A stretch of DNA of 35,796 bases from a filamentous cyanobacterium CCP3 (GCA_003022385.1 PYGV01000021.1:1-35796); one strand, 5' to 3'; shown: positions 16,254 to 24,443, numbered from the stretch's first letter. Notes: generated by a model not told the origin, from the sequence alone. Made by a program: numbers and translations.

Positions 16254-16772
16254 CTAAGCAACTGCAGCCGCAGCCAGGTCGAAGTAGCTGCCGATCTCAG
16301 AAACGAGAGAGCTGCAATCACCCTGGGTGATGTTGCTGGTGTCGTTAACAATAGCGATAGCAGCACCTTTCATTTTCTCAACGCCAGCGGCTACGGAAGC
16401 ACCGGGGGTACCCAGAGCCACGTAGGTCTCACGCAGGCCGTTCAGGCAGCGATCGTTGAGAACGCTGGCATCGCCGGAGAAGATAGCGTAGGTGACATAG
16501 CGCAGGATGATTTCCATGTCGCGGAGGCAAGCAGCCATGCGACGGTTGGTGTAGGCGTTGCCACCGGGAGCGATCAGCTGAGGTTGCTCGGCGAACAGAG
16601 CGCGAGCAGCATCAGAGACGATCTTGGAAGAGTTGCTGGTGATGCGGTTCACGGAGTCCATGCGCTTGTTGCTGTCGGACACCATGCGCTGCAGAGCATC
16701 GATCTGATCGGTGGAGAGGAAGTCGCCTCGTGCGTCGGCTTGGGAAACGACTTTAGTGAATGCGTCAAACAT
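16254..16772 (-). CDS. cpcB: C-phycocyanin beta subunit
   Basis: A 172-aa phycobiliprotein and the first gene of the cpc operon. Both phycocyanobilin sites are present: Cys82 ([11 protein letters not shown], loaded by CpcS-type lyases) and Cys153 (TQGDCSS, loaded by CpcT-type lyases; no cpcT lies in this window). Asn72 (GGNAYTN) is the residue methylated by CpcM in this family. The start MFDAFTKVV is canonical and follows TTAGGAGA. The 172-aa length is exact for the family. Strong expression is expected; the long upstream spacer must hold the operon promoter. Confidence 0.98.
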   Translation of the reverse strand: MFDAFTKVVSQADARGDFLSTDQIDALQRMVSDSNKRMDSVNRITSNSSKIVSDAARALFAEQPQLIAPGGNAYTNRRMAACLRDMEIILRYVTYAIFSGDASVLNDRCLNGLRETYVALGTPGASVAAGVEKMKGAAIAIVNDTSNITQGDCSSLVSEIGSYFDLAAAAVA

Positions 16773-16924
16773 CGACTCAAATCTCCTAATATTTTTGTCG
16801 CTGAGTTGGTTTGAAAATGGCCCTTGAGCAATCAGAGGACCGAGTTAATCATTAGTTCAGCCGGAGCTGCCTAACCAATCTATAGGAAGGATCTTAAAGA
16901 TCAGCGTGCTCGGTTTTCTCATCT

Positions 16925-16956
16925 AGTTTACATTTCTTCAAGCTTGTTCAAGCTTC
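16925..16956 (-). promoter_or_regulatory. Weak candidate promoter/operator for the cpc operon
   Basis: On the minus strand TTGAAC (16946-16951) and TAAACT (16925-16930) are a possible -35/-10 pair, but the spacing of 15 is short. The same stretch has two tandem 10-bp copies, TTCAAGCTTG and TTCAAGCTTC (16937-16956). TTTACATT (16927-16934) matches one half of the HLR1 consensus bound by RpaB, while the second half is degenerate. It lies about 155 bp before the cpcB start. No transcript data support it. Confidence 0.25.
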
Positions 16957-17288
16957 TACGCAATCGGCTCAACATGCTCGAAAGGAAGGCTGATGAGAAT
17001 GAGGGAAAGCGGCTCTGTAAGAGATCCGCAACATTCCTCGAAACCGTTGCCTGAATTGGCTTTCGCTAATTCAATTAACCCTCCAGACATGTTTATACAC
17101 CGCCAGTGTGTCTTTATCTTTTACAAGTTATTAAGGAAAAGCTACCTTTGTCGCAGGGACAAAGCGAAAGAATTCAACTATTCTGGGCACTCTAGCCCTC
17201 CGCAAGCCGCTTCAAGCCTTCTCAGGCAGCGTAATATTGCGTAACAAATAGATTCTGCCTGAGCCGCCCCGCAAGGGCCGCTGCTGCT

Positions 17289-17366
17289 GCCTTTATAAAG
17301 GCGTGAACCCCTTTCTTGGGGGGCGATCGCGCCTTTTGCCGCCGACCATTTCAGCCATTGGCGGCA
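17289..17366. repeat. Cluster of three inverted repeats upstream of cpcS
   Basis: Three symmetric elements lie in a row: the perfect palindrome GCCTTTATAAAGGC (17289-17302); CCCC/GGGG arms around TTTCTT (17308-17321); and TGCCGCC (17337-17343) with GGCGGCA (17360-17366). A HIP1 octamer sits between the last two. The cluster ends 107 bp before cpcS. It could be the structured leader of the cpcS transcript, an operator array, or a small non-coding RNA. Confidence 0.5.
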
Positions 17367-17473
17367 TTCACCCTGGTGACAGCGGTATGATCCATAGAGA
17401 GCAGTGCGACCAGTGTTTGTCGGGCTGAGTCGATGCATTTCTGAGAACGCTAGTAAGTAATAGAACCTGCCCC

Positions 17474-18061
17474 ATGGACGTAATGGACTTTTTCCGCATG
17501 AGTGCGGGCCAGTGGAATTCTCAACGCACCACCCACCACCTGCCCTTTCGCCGAGCCGAACTGGGCGGCTCTACGATTTCGGTAGAGGCCCTCGACCAGG
17601 GGCACCCCAGCGTCGTCGAAATTTGCCAGCTGCACGATGTCGACCCCGCCCTGGCGGTAGGCGGAGCCTATGTGACCTGGGACGGAGCTATGGCCTGGGA
17701 CAAAGACGACGAAAACCATGCTGGCAGCACGGTGTTTGCCCTGGTGCCCGATGCCGACGACCCCAGCCGAGGTCAGCTCTTGCGCGAGCGGGGCTATGCC
17801 GAAATTGTGCCCGTAATTGGTCGCTACGAAATTGATGGCGATGGCGGGCTGCTGCTGATTACCGAGTATGAAACGATGAGCTCGGTTGAGCGCTTTTGGT
17901 TTGCCAACCCCAACCTGCGGCTGCGCACCAGCGTGGTGAAGCGCTTTGGCGGCTTTAGCACGGCATCATTCTGTGCTGAGTCGCGTCTGGCTGAGCCTGC
18001 CGCTGAAGCTGAAGACACCAGGGAACAGGCGTTGGCTCCTGTCTCGGCCTTCGGGTGGTAA
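17474..18061 (+). CDS. cpcS: CpcS/CpeS-type phycobiliprotein lyase
   Basis: A lipocalin-fold lyase that attaches phycocyanobilin to Cys82-type sites of phycobiliprotein beta subunits and to allophycocyanin. The 195-aa sequence begins MDVMDFFRMSAGQWNSQRTT, the signature N-terminus of this family, and continues with alternating beta strands (FRRAELGGSTISVEAL, GAMAWDKDDEN, RYEIDGDGGLLLITEYE, ERFWFANPNLRLR) and the C-terminal KRFGGFSTASFCAESR segment. The final ~25 residues are an Ala/Glu-rich tail of low complexity. An ATG three codons on (17483) is an alternative start; neither has a clear Shine-Dalgarno. It is divergent from the cpc operon, so both lyase types needed for phycocyanin are encoded together. 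Confidence 0.93.
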   Translation: MDVMDFFRMSAGQWNSQRTTHHLPFRRAELGGSTISVEALDQGHPSVVEICQLHDVDPALAVGGAYVTWDGAMAWDKDDENHAGSTVFALVPDADDPSRGQLLRERGYAEIVPVIGRYEIDGDGGLLLITEYETMSSVERFWFANPNLRLRTSVVKRFGGFSTASFCAESRLAEPAAEAEDTREQALAPVSAFGW

Positions 18062-18587
18062 GCGTTGGGCTAATTCCTTCGCGGTAGGGTAAACAGCATC
18101 ACCACAGGCAAAGACCTCCCTAAATTAGGAAGGTCTTTGCCTGTGGGCATGACCAACTGTAGGTTCTACAGCAAAGCCGAATTCAATCTGTAGGGGTTGC
18201 CGTGGGACGAACGGCGTCATCCCGCTGCTGCGCAAATAACGCCATTAAGCCATCTCTACCAAATCTAGACCGCCTGTGGGCAGACGTCTGATTCAGGCTA
18301 GATGCCCAGGTGGGACTGTGGCTGGCATCGTCTCAAATTCTTTTTGGAGTGGAAAATAATGGTGCAGTAACTTTAAAGAAACGTGACTGTTTGTTACTCT
18401 CCCTGTCGAAATAAGAATGTCTGATCCCCGTTGCTCGTAGGCTAGGCCTTAGCTGTTTTTGACCCAGCTGTAGCTAAAACTCAAGCATAGTTAAGGGTCT
18501 TTAAACAGCATTGGAGATTGTCAATTTGTCGTGATCTCTGAGAGTTAGTAAAGGTCATTTTATTTTACGTGTGGAGGAAAAATCGTT
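18062..18587. other. 526-bp spacer between cpcS and cpcL
   Basis: No gene was found. It begins with a strong hairpin after cpcS (separate entry). A smaller one, CTGTAG/CTACAG around GTT (18157-18171), follows. The last 250 bp are AT-rich and should contain the cpcL promoter. No direct-repeat operator of the CcaR G-box type was recognised, and no ccaS/ccaR homologue lies in the window. A 22-codon frame at 18302 lacks a ribosome binding site. Confidence 0.5.
18102..18146 (+). terminator. Strong hairpin downstream of cpcS
   Basis: CCACAGGCAAAGACCT (18102-18117) pairs perfectly over 16 bp with 18131-18146. After one mismatch the stem continues with CCTA/TAGG, closing on an AAT loop. It starts 40 bp after the cpcS stop codon. 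No T tract follows on either strand, so it may stabilise the 3' end rather than terminate on its own. Confidence 0.55.
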
Positions 18588-19331
18588 GTGACTTTGCCGT
18601 TATTGACCTATGCTCCGAGCAGCCAAAACCAGCGTGTAGAGGGCTACGAGGTGCCTGGAGACGAGCATTCTGCAATTTTTACACTGGAGCAAAACCACGA
18701 TAAAGCCGATGTTGATGCCCTAGTGACGGCGGCCTATCGGCAAATTTTTCACGAGCAGCAAATGCTGAAAAGCAATCGTCAAACGCTGCTGGAATCTCAG
18801 CTGCGGGGCGGCTTGATTTCGGTCAAAGACTTTGTGCGAGGCCTGGCCACCTCGGATGCCTTTCGCACCTGGAACTATGAGGTCAACAACAACTATCGCT
18901 TTGCAGAGTTGTGTGTGCAGCGTCTGCTCGGCCGAAACATCTACGACGACAAAGAAACCCTGGCCTGGTCCATTGTGCTGGCAACGAAAGGGGTTGAGGG
19001 GCTAGTTGACGCCCTGATGAGTAGTGAAGAATATGTGACTAATTTTGGCGATCGCACCGTACCCTACCAGCGGCGGCGGGTGCTGCCCCAGCGATCGCAG
19101 GGCGACCTGCCCTTTGAGCGCACCCCCCGCTACACCCGCGACCATCTGACCACGCTGGAAGCCCTGGGCTATGACTTTTCGAGCGATCGCCGCCTTGATC
19201 AGGGCGACTGGATGGAAACCCCTGACGGTGTGCGCAAGGCGGCTGGGGCCATAACGGCTGGCCTGGCCATTTTCTTTAGCCTGATAGCGGTAGCCGTGGT
19301 GCTGTCGTGGTTTGGCTGGATCTCGATTTGA
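18588..19331 (+). CDS. cpcL: Membrane-anchored rod linker CpcL (CpcG2-type)
   Basis: A 247-aa CpcG-family linker. Residues ~20-185 form the phycobilisome linker domain (FTLEQNHDKADVDALVTAAY, ISVKDFVRGLATSDAFR, FAELCVQRLLGRNIYDD, SSEEYVTNFGDRTVPYQRRR). The C-terminus is a single hydrophobic helix, ~218-243, with a short polar end. That helix is the defining feature of CpcL as opposed to the core-binding CpcG1. In the family CpcL holds phycocyanin rods at the thylakoid membrane without an allophycocyanin core and is linked to photosystem I energy transfer. The start is GTG, chosen because GGAGG (18573-18577) lies 10 nt upstream. A rho-independent terminator follows, so it is probably a single-gene unit. 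Confidence 0.94.
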   Translation: MTLPLLTYAPSSQNQRVEGYEVPGDEHSAIFTLEQNHDKADVDALVTAAYRQIFHEQQMLKSNRQTLLESQLRGGLISVKDFVRGLATSDAFRTWNYEVNNNYRFAELCVQRLLGRNIYDDKETLAWSIVLATKGVEGLVDALMSSEEYVTNFGDRTVPYQRRRVLPQRSQGDLPFERTPRYTRDHLTTLEALGYDFSSDRRLDQGDWMETPDGVRKAAGAITAGLAIFFSLIAVAVVLSWFGWISI

Positions 19332-19395
19332 TCGCCAGGGTGGGACTGCCCCCCTTAGATTGACTGACACAGAGTTTACCTGCGCCTGTGACGTT

Positions 19396-19424
19396 GCCCT
19401 CCGAGACTGTCGGAGGGCTTTTTT
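19396..19424 (+). terminator. Rho-independent terminator of cpcL
   Basis: GCCCTCCGA (19396-19404) and TCGGAGGGC (19410-19418) form a perfect 9-bp G:C-rich stem with a five-base loop, followed by six T residues (19419-19424). It lies 64 bp after the cpcL stop codon. This is the cleanest intrinsic terminator in the window. Confidence 0.93.
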
Positions 19425-19453
19425 CTGGGGCATGCCTCGCTGTTCGGCTTGGA

Positions 19454-20638
19454 CTAGATCAGCGGTGGAACGGTGAGTCCCTTTAAAGTTTTAGCCTGAT
19501 TCGCCAGCTTCTTGCCCTGTACCAGCACCACAAAATTTCCCAGGCCCATGGGGTTAATCAGCTGGTGCAGGCGATCGCGCCGCTGAATGGCTAGGTTGAC
19601 GGTGGCGGGGTCATTGGCCTGAATTTGGCCCAGGGCCGTGAGGCGATCGCCCAAGCCCAGCGCCATCAAAAACATGCCCTGCTGCGTCGCCCCCAGGGTC
19701 TCTAAACCACAGTGCTCTCCCTGACGTTCTAGCGCCGTGAAGTTGACGTGGGCGGTAATATCTTGGTGACCCAGGTGGCTGTAAGGGTTGTTGTGGTGGG
19801 CGTGCTGGTAGTAGCACTGTAGCGTGCCCTGGGCGCGGGCGCGGCTGTAGTAGCGGCTGGCGGGGTAGCCGTAGTCAATGGTGAGTACGTAACCTCGATG
19901 CAGCTTAGCCGCAACGGTCTGCATCCAGTCCAGCGCGGCCAGGTGAACTTCGGTGCGGTAACCCACGGCATACTGAGGGTCAGCTAAATCGATGCCGACG
20001 AAGGCAAAATAGTCGGCCAGACGCGGAGTAGAAGGGGCGTCCACGACTTCTCGAAGCGGTGTGTTGGGGTTGTCGGTCAGCGTAATGTAGACCTCTTGCA
20101 AACCCGATTCTAGGATCATCACCTGGTGCACGGGCAGGGCATCGACCAGTTCATTTGAAAACAGGCAGCCGGTAATGCTGTCGTCGGGAATGTTTGCTAA
20201 ATTTAGCCAGCTAACTTTGCCCGCCCACGGCGACAAGCGCTGCTCTTGGGCAGCTCGCAGCTGGTCAGACCTCTCGACGATTTGATAATTCAGGGCGGCA
20301 AAGCAGTCAGGAAAGTGATTCTGCAAAGTGCTCAGCACATCGACGGCGACCAACCCCTGTCCAGCGCCCATTTCTACTAGAGCAAAGGGATCGGGATGCT
20401 CCAAATGCGCCCACATTTCGGCAAACTGGGTGGCCAGCAGCTCGCCAAAGTCGTGGCCTAGGTGGGCGGAGGTCACGAAGTCTCCTTCAAACCCAAGGAT
20501 GGCGTCTTTGGTGCTGTAGTAGCCCCCTTTGGGGTGGTAGAGGGCCAGATCCATAAACTCGGCAAAGGTGATGCGGCCCTGGGGCGATGGGTGGATGCGA
20601 TCGCGCAGAACTTCGTGCAGGGCAGGATTGTGGGGCAT
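19454..20638 (-). CDS. MidA/NDUFAF7-type SAM-dependent methyltransferase (DUF185)
   Basis: A class I methyltransferase of the family whose mitochondrial member NDUFAF7 methylates an arginine of a respiratory complex I subunit. By analogy the cyanobacterial target could be NDH-1, but that is inference. Family motifs are present: ITFAEFMDLALYHPKGGYY near the N-terminus, GDFVTSAHLGHDFGELLA, the SAM-binding VEMGAGQGLVAVD, FSNELVDALPVH, and LTIDYGYPASRYYSRARAQG. The start at 20638 gives 394 aa. An in-frame ATG at 20704 is rejected because the added residues are translated from an AAAATC-type intergenic repeat. It lies downstream of the DUF255 gene on the same strand, and converges on cpcL. Confidence 0.9.
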   Translation of the reverse strand: MPHNPALHEVLRDRIHPSPQGRITFAEFMDLALYHPKGGYYSTKDAILGFEGDFVTSAHLGHDFGELLATQFAEMWAHLEHPDPFALVEMGAGQGLVAVDVLSTLQNHFPDCFAALNYQIVERSDQLRAAQEQRLSPWAGKVSWLNLANIPDDSITGCLFSNELVDALPVHQVMILESGLQEVYITLTDNPNTPLREVVDAPSTPRLADYFAFVGIDLADPQYAVGYRTEVHLAALDWMQTVAAKLHRGYVLTIDYGYPASRYYSRARAQGTLQCYYQHAHHNNPYSHLGHQDITAHVNFTALERQGEHCGLETLGATQQGMFLMALGLGDRLTALGQIQANDPATVNLAIQRRDRLHQLINPMGLGNFVVLVQGKKLANQAKTLKGLTVPPLI

Positions 20639-20660
20639 GGGGCGATGGGGAAAGGAGACT

Positions 20661-20738
20661 ATTTTGGATTTTAGATTTTGGATTTTGGAGGGGTTGACTG
20701 CCATTCAATCTAAAATCGCCAGTCTAAAATCCAAAATC
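20661..20738. repeat. AAAATC-type intergenic repeat with 15-bp inverted arms
   Basis: ATTTTGGATTTTAGA (20661-20675) and its exact inverse (20723-20737) bracket further copies of the GATTTT/AAAATC unit. It fills most of the gap between the methyltransferase start and the DUF255 gene stop, and reaches that stop codon. Repeats of this type are widespread in cyanobacterial genomes and, when translated, give false KSKIQNPKSKI-like peptides. In transcripts it would fold into a long hairpin. Confidence 0.85.
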
Positions 20739-22800
20739 AGCTCAGCTGCTCCCTTAGTTTATCGATAGACTCGGCCACGGCCAGACATTTGGTGCCTCGA
20801 CACACCATCCCCACTGCCCTGGGCGGCAGGTCGTGGGCTACAGAAAAAACCGTAGTAGGCCAGTACTCACGCGCCAGTTCAGGGATGGTGGCCGGTGTGG
20901 CTTTGACCACGGTGCCATGGAGAAACCAGTTGAGGCCCGACAGCAGGCTAGGGCAAGCGCGGGGAATGTCTTTAATGACCGTGCCAAAGGCTTGCAGGGT
21001 GCGGTCGGCGCGATCTAAATAGTCTAAGTTGTCGGTGAGCAGAGACAGCCGCACCAGGTTGGCAACAGCGATCCCATTCGCCGCCGGGGTGGCGCTGTCC
21101 TGGTAGGGGCGCTCCTGGACTAACAGCTCGGCGTCAGCGGCGGTGCTGAGGTAGCCGACCTGGTCGGGGCTCCACAGGCGGTGGTCAAATTCCTGCTGGG
21201 TGGAGAGGGCGAGCGAGAGCCAATCGACTTTGGGTAAATCGGCGATCGCATCTAGGGCCGGATTTTTGGCGATCGCTAACTCGGCCTGGTGCAGGTCTAA
21301 ACAAGCTTTAATCAGCAAAGCGTAGTCTTCGGCCTGGGCCAATACCTGGGGTACGCCGTCGTAGCCCAGTCGGTGGAGGTAGCTGCCCACCCACTGATGC
21401 TGACGAATGTAGTCGGCGGCGATCGCGGCGGTCACCAGGTACTCAGGCTCTTGCAACGCCATCGCTGCCCGAGCCAGGCCAGAAATCATCAGGCTATTCC
21501 AGGCCACAATCAGCTTGGTATCGGTCACTGGAGGAATGCGCCCCGGCCAGGGATGAGTTTTAGCCGCCTGGTTGTCGGGGGCTGGGGGAAAGGTGTCTAG
21601 GGCCGCGGCTGGAGTTCCGTAGCGCAGGGTAAAGAGCTTATCCAGCGCCGACTCGACGCTCAGGGAGAGGGTATCGGGGTGGGAACGCTGCAGCACAATT
21701 TTTCCCTCAAAATTGCCGGCTGGAGGTAGCGCAAAGGCCTCGGCCATCCCCTGGAGCTGCTCTTTCGTCAGGGCAGACTCTAAAACCGGGTGGGGCCAGA
21801 CGTAGAAGGCGCCCTCCTCAGGCTCGGCGTCGTGGCGGGTGACAAAGCTATCAGCATCCTGGGCGGCATAGAAGTAGCCAGCAGGAGCGGTCATCTCGCG
21901 CTTTAGCCAGGTGTGGGTGCGCGCGATCGCTCGTTCAAACGCAGGCTTCCGCTGTCCGCTGGCCCACAGATGGGCCAAATACTCCACAATCATGCCGTTG
22001 TCGTAGAGCATTTTTTCAAAGTGGGGCACCGTCCAGCTCGGGTCAACGGTGTAGCGGTGAAAGCCGCCGCCCACGTGGTCAAAAATGCCGCCCAGAGCCA
22101 TATCTCGGCCCCGCTGTCCGCAAATGTGGGCAATATCTAGCTCCAGGTCGAGCCGCAGCCCGCCCAGCGCCGCTGCAGCGTAGGGAATCATCGGAAAACA
22201 GGTACCCTGCCCGCTTGGGATGAGGATCTTAGCGTTTGTGCCCAGCCCGGCATAGAGCAAATCTGTCGATGGAATTGACAGAGCCTCGGGCAGTTGTGCC
22301 CCCTGGTGCAGGTTACTCACCACCGCCTCGGTAATCTCAGCCAGGCGAGATTTCTCGGTGTCATAGAACTGGCGCAGGGCGGTGAGCACCTGCAAAAAGC
22401 CCGGTCGTCCGTACTTCGGCTCCATCGGAAAGTAGGTGCCGCCGTAAAAAGGCACCCGTGTTTCGGGATGTAGCACCACGTTCAGCGGCCAACCGCCCTG
22501 CCCGGTGAGCATTTGCAGCGCCTGCATGTAGATGCTGTCGATGTCGGGCCGCTCTTCGCGATCGACCTTAATAGGAATGAAGCTGGCGTTCATGTAGGAC
22601 GCGATCGCCTCATCCGAAAACGCCTCGCCCTCCATCACCGTGCACCAGTGGCAGCTGGAATAGCCAATCGAGAGAAAAATCGGCTTGTCATCAGCTTTGG
22701 CCCGCTCCAGCGCCTCGTCGCACCAGGGCCACCAGTCGATCGGGTTTTCGGCATGTTTGCGCAGATACAAACTGGGCGAATCTGCCAGACGATTGGTCAT
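20737..22800 (-). CDS. DUF255 / YyaL-type protein with thioredoxin-like domain
   Basis: A 687-aa protein of the COG1331 family (bacterial YyaL, animal SPATA20). The N-terminal ~170 residues are a thioredoxin-like domain opening with the family signature NRLADSPSLYLRKHAENPIDW and carrying CHWC (C50, C53). IPIKVDREERPDID and GQGGWPLNVVLHPET follow, with a GGTYFP cis-proline region. The remainder is a long helical region like the six-hairpin glycosidase fold (HDHVGGGFHRYTVD-like HFEKMLYDNG segment). Catalytic function is not established for the family; a redox or sugar-related role is speculative. Length is normal. No signal peptide is visible. It lies upstream of the methyltransferase gene with only the AAAATC repeat between. 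Confidence 0.92.
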   Translation of the reverse strand: MTNRLADSPSLYLRKHAENPIDWWPWCDEALERAKADDKPIFLSIGYSSCHWCTVMEGEAFSDEAIASYMNASFIPIKVDREERPDIDSIYMQALQMLTGQGGWPLNVVLHPETRVPFYGGTYFPMEPKYGRPGFLQVLTALRQFYDTEKSRLAEITEAVVSNLHQGAQLPEALSIPSTDLLYAGLGTNAKILIPSGQGTCFPMIPYAAAALGGLRLDLELDIAHICGQRGRDMALGGIFDHVGGGFHRYTVDPSWTVPHFEKMLYDNGMIVEYLAHLWASGQRKPAFERAIARTHTWLKREMTAPAGYFYAAQDADSFVTRHDAEPEEGAFYVWPHPVLESALTKEQLQGMAEAFALPPAGNFEGKIVLQRSHPDTLSLSVESALDKLFTLRYGTPAAALDTFPPAPDNQAAKTHPWPGRIPPVTDTKLIVAWNSLMISGLARAAMALQEPEYLVTAAIAADYIRQHQWVGSYLHRLGYDGVPQVLAQAEDYALLIKACLDLHQAELAIAKNPALDAIADLPKVDWLSLALSTQQEFDHRLWSPDQVGYLSTAADAELLVQERPYQDSATPAANGIAVANLVRLSLLTDNLDYLDRADRTLQAFGTVIKDIPRACPSLLSGLNWFLHGTVVKATPATIPELAREYWPTTVFSVAHDLPPRAVGMVCRGTKCLAVAESIDKLREQLS

Positions 22801-22997
22801 AACTCTGGGCCAGTAAGAGCACGACTACCCTACCACGTGAAAGTCGCGAGATTCAGAGCCTGTAGTTTGAGATCGCAGGATGGGAAAACGGCTCCTATGG
22901 CCTGTGGCATATTGGCAATTCTGTTTTCTATAAAAACGTATCACTCGCCTCGCCTTGCCAGGTTTCTTTAAGTAGACAGCCCCAATTAAACGATGCT

Positions 22998-23076
22998 GTA
23001 GGGTGCGCTGTGGCGGCAGCCCAATGCACCGCCGGGGTTAGCTTTGTGCGTCACGCACAGCAATGACGCGCCCTAC
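22998..23076. mobile_element. MITE-like element, 79 bp
   Basis: The ends GTAGGGTGCG and CGCGCCCTAC are inverted with one mismatch. The inside contains a further near-palindrome, TGTGCGTCACGCACA. Elements beginning GTAGGGTGCG and ending in the inverse are common non-autonomous repeats in cyanobacteria. No coding capacity and no clear target-site duplication were seen. Confidence 0.6.
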
Positions 23077-23104
23077 GAGTAATTGCGATCACTGACTCAG
23101 CCCC

Positions 23105-23138
23105 AGTAAAGATATCTCCAAAGTAAAGATATCTCCAA
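23105..23138. repeat. 17-bp tandem duplication
   Basis: AGTAAAGATATCTCCAA occurs twice without a gap (23105-23121 and 23122-23138). Each copy includes the palindrome AGATATCT. It is either a recent slippage duplication or a paired operator; nothing in the neighbourhood distinguishes these. Confidence 0.6.
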
Positions 23139-23389
23139 TAAATGATCTTCTGAGTTCTGATGTAAAAGCGCGGGAAAGCGCAAAGTAGCTGCCATGCCAA
23201 GTTCTTGTTTAAGCGTAGTAGTGGCTTTTATTCAAAGCAAATTGTCATCCATAGCTTGAATAGAATTTGCAGGGCTATTTCATTCTAAAAACGGTTTTGA
23301 GGGTATGTAGGCCAAATTTGCAAACCCTTCAGTCGTACGCCAGATCACGACTGCACACCAAAACTCGCTTCAGTCCGCTGCAACAGTCG

Positions 23390-23458
23390 ATGTAGGTTGG
23401 GTTGAGGCACGAAACCCAACGCCCGCATGGGTTACGCTATCGCTAACCCATCCTACAT
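23390..23458. mobile_element. MITE-like element, 69 bp
   Basis: The ends ATGTAGGTTGGGTTGA and the inverse of ATGTAGGATGGGTTAG match closely (two internal mismatches in 16). The interior repeats the theme (CGAAACCCAACGC, TGGGTTACGCT). This GTAGGTTGGGTT...AACCCATCCTAC layout is a familiar dispersed element of filamentous cyanobacteria. It lies about 130 bp before mazG, so it could add a hairpin to the mazG leader. No transposase is present. Confidence 0.75.
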
Positions 23459-23591
23459 TTGAATTGGCCAACCCACTTATCAAGGCCTGGAGGCGTACGC
23501 GAGAGAGCAGGTGCATAGAAGTAGTAGCTGATATACCCATCGCTGCAATTTGCTGCCATGCTATGAACGTTGTCATTGACGCGGTTTCGCT

Positions 23592-24443
23592 ATGGTTTCT
23601 GCGCCCCTGTCTTCTGAAATGCCTTCCCCTAGCCACCGCGCTGCCATCCTCGCCGCTCTAGAGCGTTTGATCGATGTGATCGCCCAGCTGCGCCACCCCG
23701 AAACCGGCTGCCCGTGGGATTTGGCCCAAACCCCCACCAGCCTGATTCCCTACGTAATCGAAGAGGCCTACGAGGTGGTCGATGCCATTCAGGTGGGGGA
23801 GAAGGATGCGATCGCAGAAGAACTCGGCGACCTGCTGCTTCAGGTGGTGCTGCAGGCCCAGGTCGCCAGCGACAAAGGCGACTTTGACCTGGGCACCGTG
23901 GCCACGGGCATTGCCGACAAGCTGGTGCGCCGCCATCCCCACATTTTTGGAGACGCCAGCGGGGCCACTCCTGAAGAAGTGAGCCAAAACTGGGACCGCA
24001 TTAAGGCCGCAGAGAAGGGCATTCCCCACAACCCTAACCAGCTCACCCCCAAGCTGGTCAAGTACAGCCGCACCCTGCCGCCCTTGATGGCCGCCAGCAA
24101 AATCTCCGTCAAAGCCGCCAAAGCCGGGTTTGAGTGGGATGACATCGACGGCGTGTGGGACAAGTTTCACGAAGAGCTGGGCGAGTTTCGCGCCGCCCTG
24201 GCCAGCGAACCCAGGGAAAACCAGCAGGCGGAGCTGGGCGACCTGCTGTTTACCCTGGTGAACCTGGCCCGCTGGTACGACCTCGACCCCTCGGAGGCGC
24301 TGCAAAGCACCAACCGCCGGTTTATTCAGCGCTTTGAGCTGGTCGAGGCGGTGGCCGAGAAGCCCCTGGGGGACTATGCGATCGACGAACTGGAAGCGCT
24401 GTGGCAGAAGGCGAAGGCGCGGCTGGCACAGCCCGAAAGCTAG
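23592..24443 (+). CDS. mazG: Nucleoside triphosphate pyrophosphohydrolase MazG
   Basis: An all-alpha NTP pyrophosphatase that hydrolyses (d)NTPs to NMP and pyrophosphate, a house-cleaning function also tied to the stringent response in E. coli. The 283-aa protein has two MazG domains. The N-terminal one carries the metal-binding set E57-E58-xx-E61 (IEEAYE) and E77-xx-D80 (EELGD), with RHPHIFGD after it. The second has HEELGEFRAAL and AELGDLLFTLVNLARW. The sequence CPWDLAQTPTSL is the usual substrate loop. The ATG at 23592 is used; no obvious Shine-Dalgarno precedes it, and an ATG at codon 10 is an alternative. It converges on the small methyltransferase gene. Confidence 0.96.
   Translation: MVSAPLSSEMPSPSHRAAILAALERLIDVIAQLRHPETGCPWDLAQTPTSLIPYVIEEAYEVVDAIQVGEKDAIAEELGDLLLQVVLQAQVASDKGDFDLGTVATGIADKLVRRHPHIFGDASGATPEEVSQNWDRIKAAEKGIPHNPNQLTPKLVKYSRTLPPLMAASKISVKAAKAGFEWDDIDGVWDKFHEELGEFRAALASEPRENQQAELGDLLFTLVNLARWYDLDPSEALQSTNRRFIQRFELVEAVAEKPLGDYAIDELEALWQKAKARLAQPES

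Larger units (their letters stand above)
16773..17473. other. 701-bp divergent spacer between cpcB and cpcS
   Basis: No convincing gene was found; short frames here have no family resemblance. The cpcB-proximal half is AT-rich and must hold the cpc operon promoter and a long 5' leader. The middle holds a small inverted repeat, CTTTGTC (17146-17152) with GACAAAG (17158-17164). The cpcS-proximal third holds a cluster of inverted repeats, listed separately. TATGAT at 17386-17391 is a possible -10 for cpcS, but no good -35 accompanies it. Confidence 0.6.
22801..23591. other. 791-bp non-coding, repeat-bearing spacer
   Basis: No gene was found on either strand. The region is more AT-rich than its surroundings and carries two MITE-like elements and a 17-bp tandem duplication, each listed separately. 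It separates two divergent genes (DUF255 and mazG), so it also contains both of their promoters; none could be pinned down. Confidence 0.65.

Noticed and set aside
18302-18370. 22-codon frame upstream of cpcL
   Set aside because: No ribosome binding site and no similarity; a chance frame.
20639-20704. N-terminal extension of the MidA-type methyltransferase to an ATG at 20704
   Set aside because: The added residues (NPSKIQNLKSKI-like) are the translation of the AAAATC-type intergenic repeat; the family N-terminus begins at 20638.
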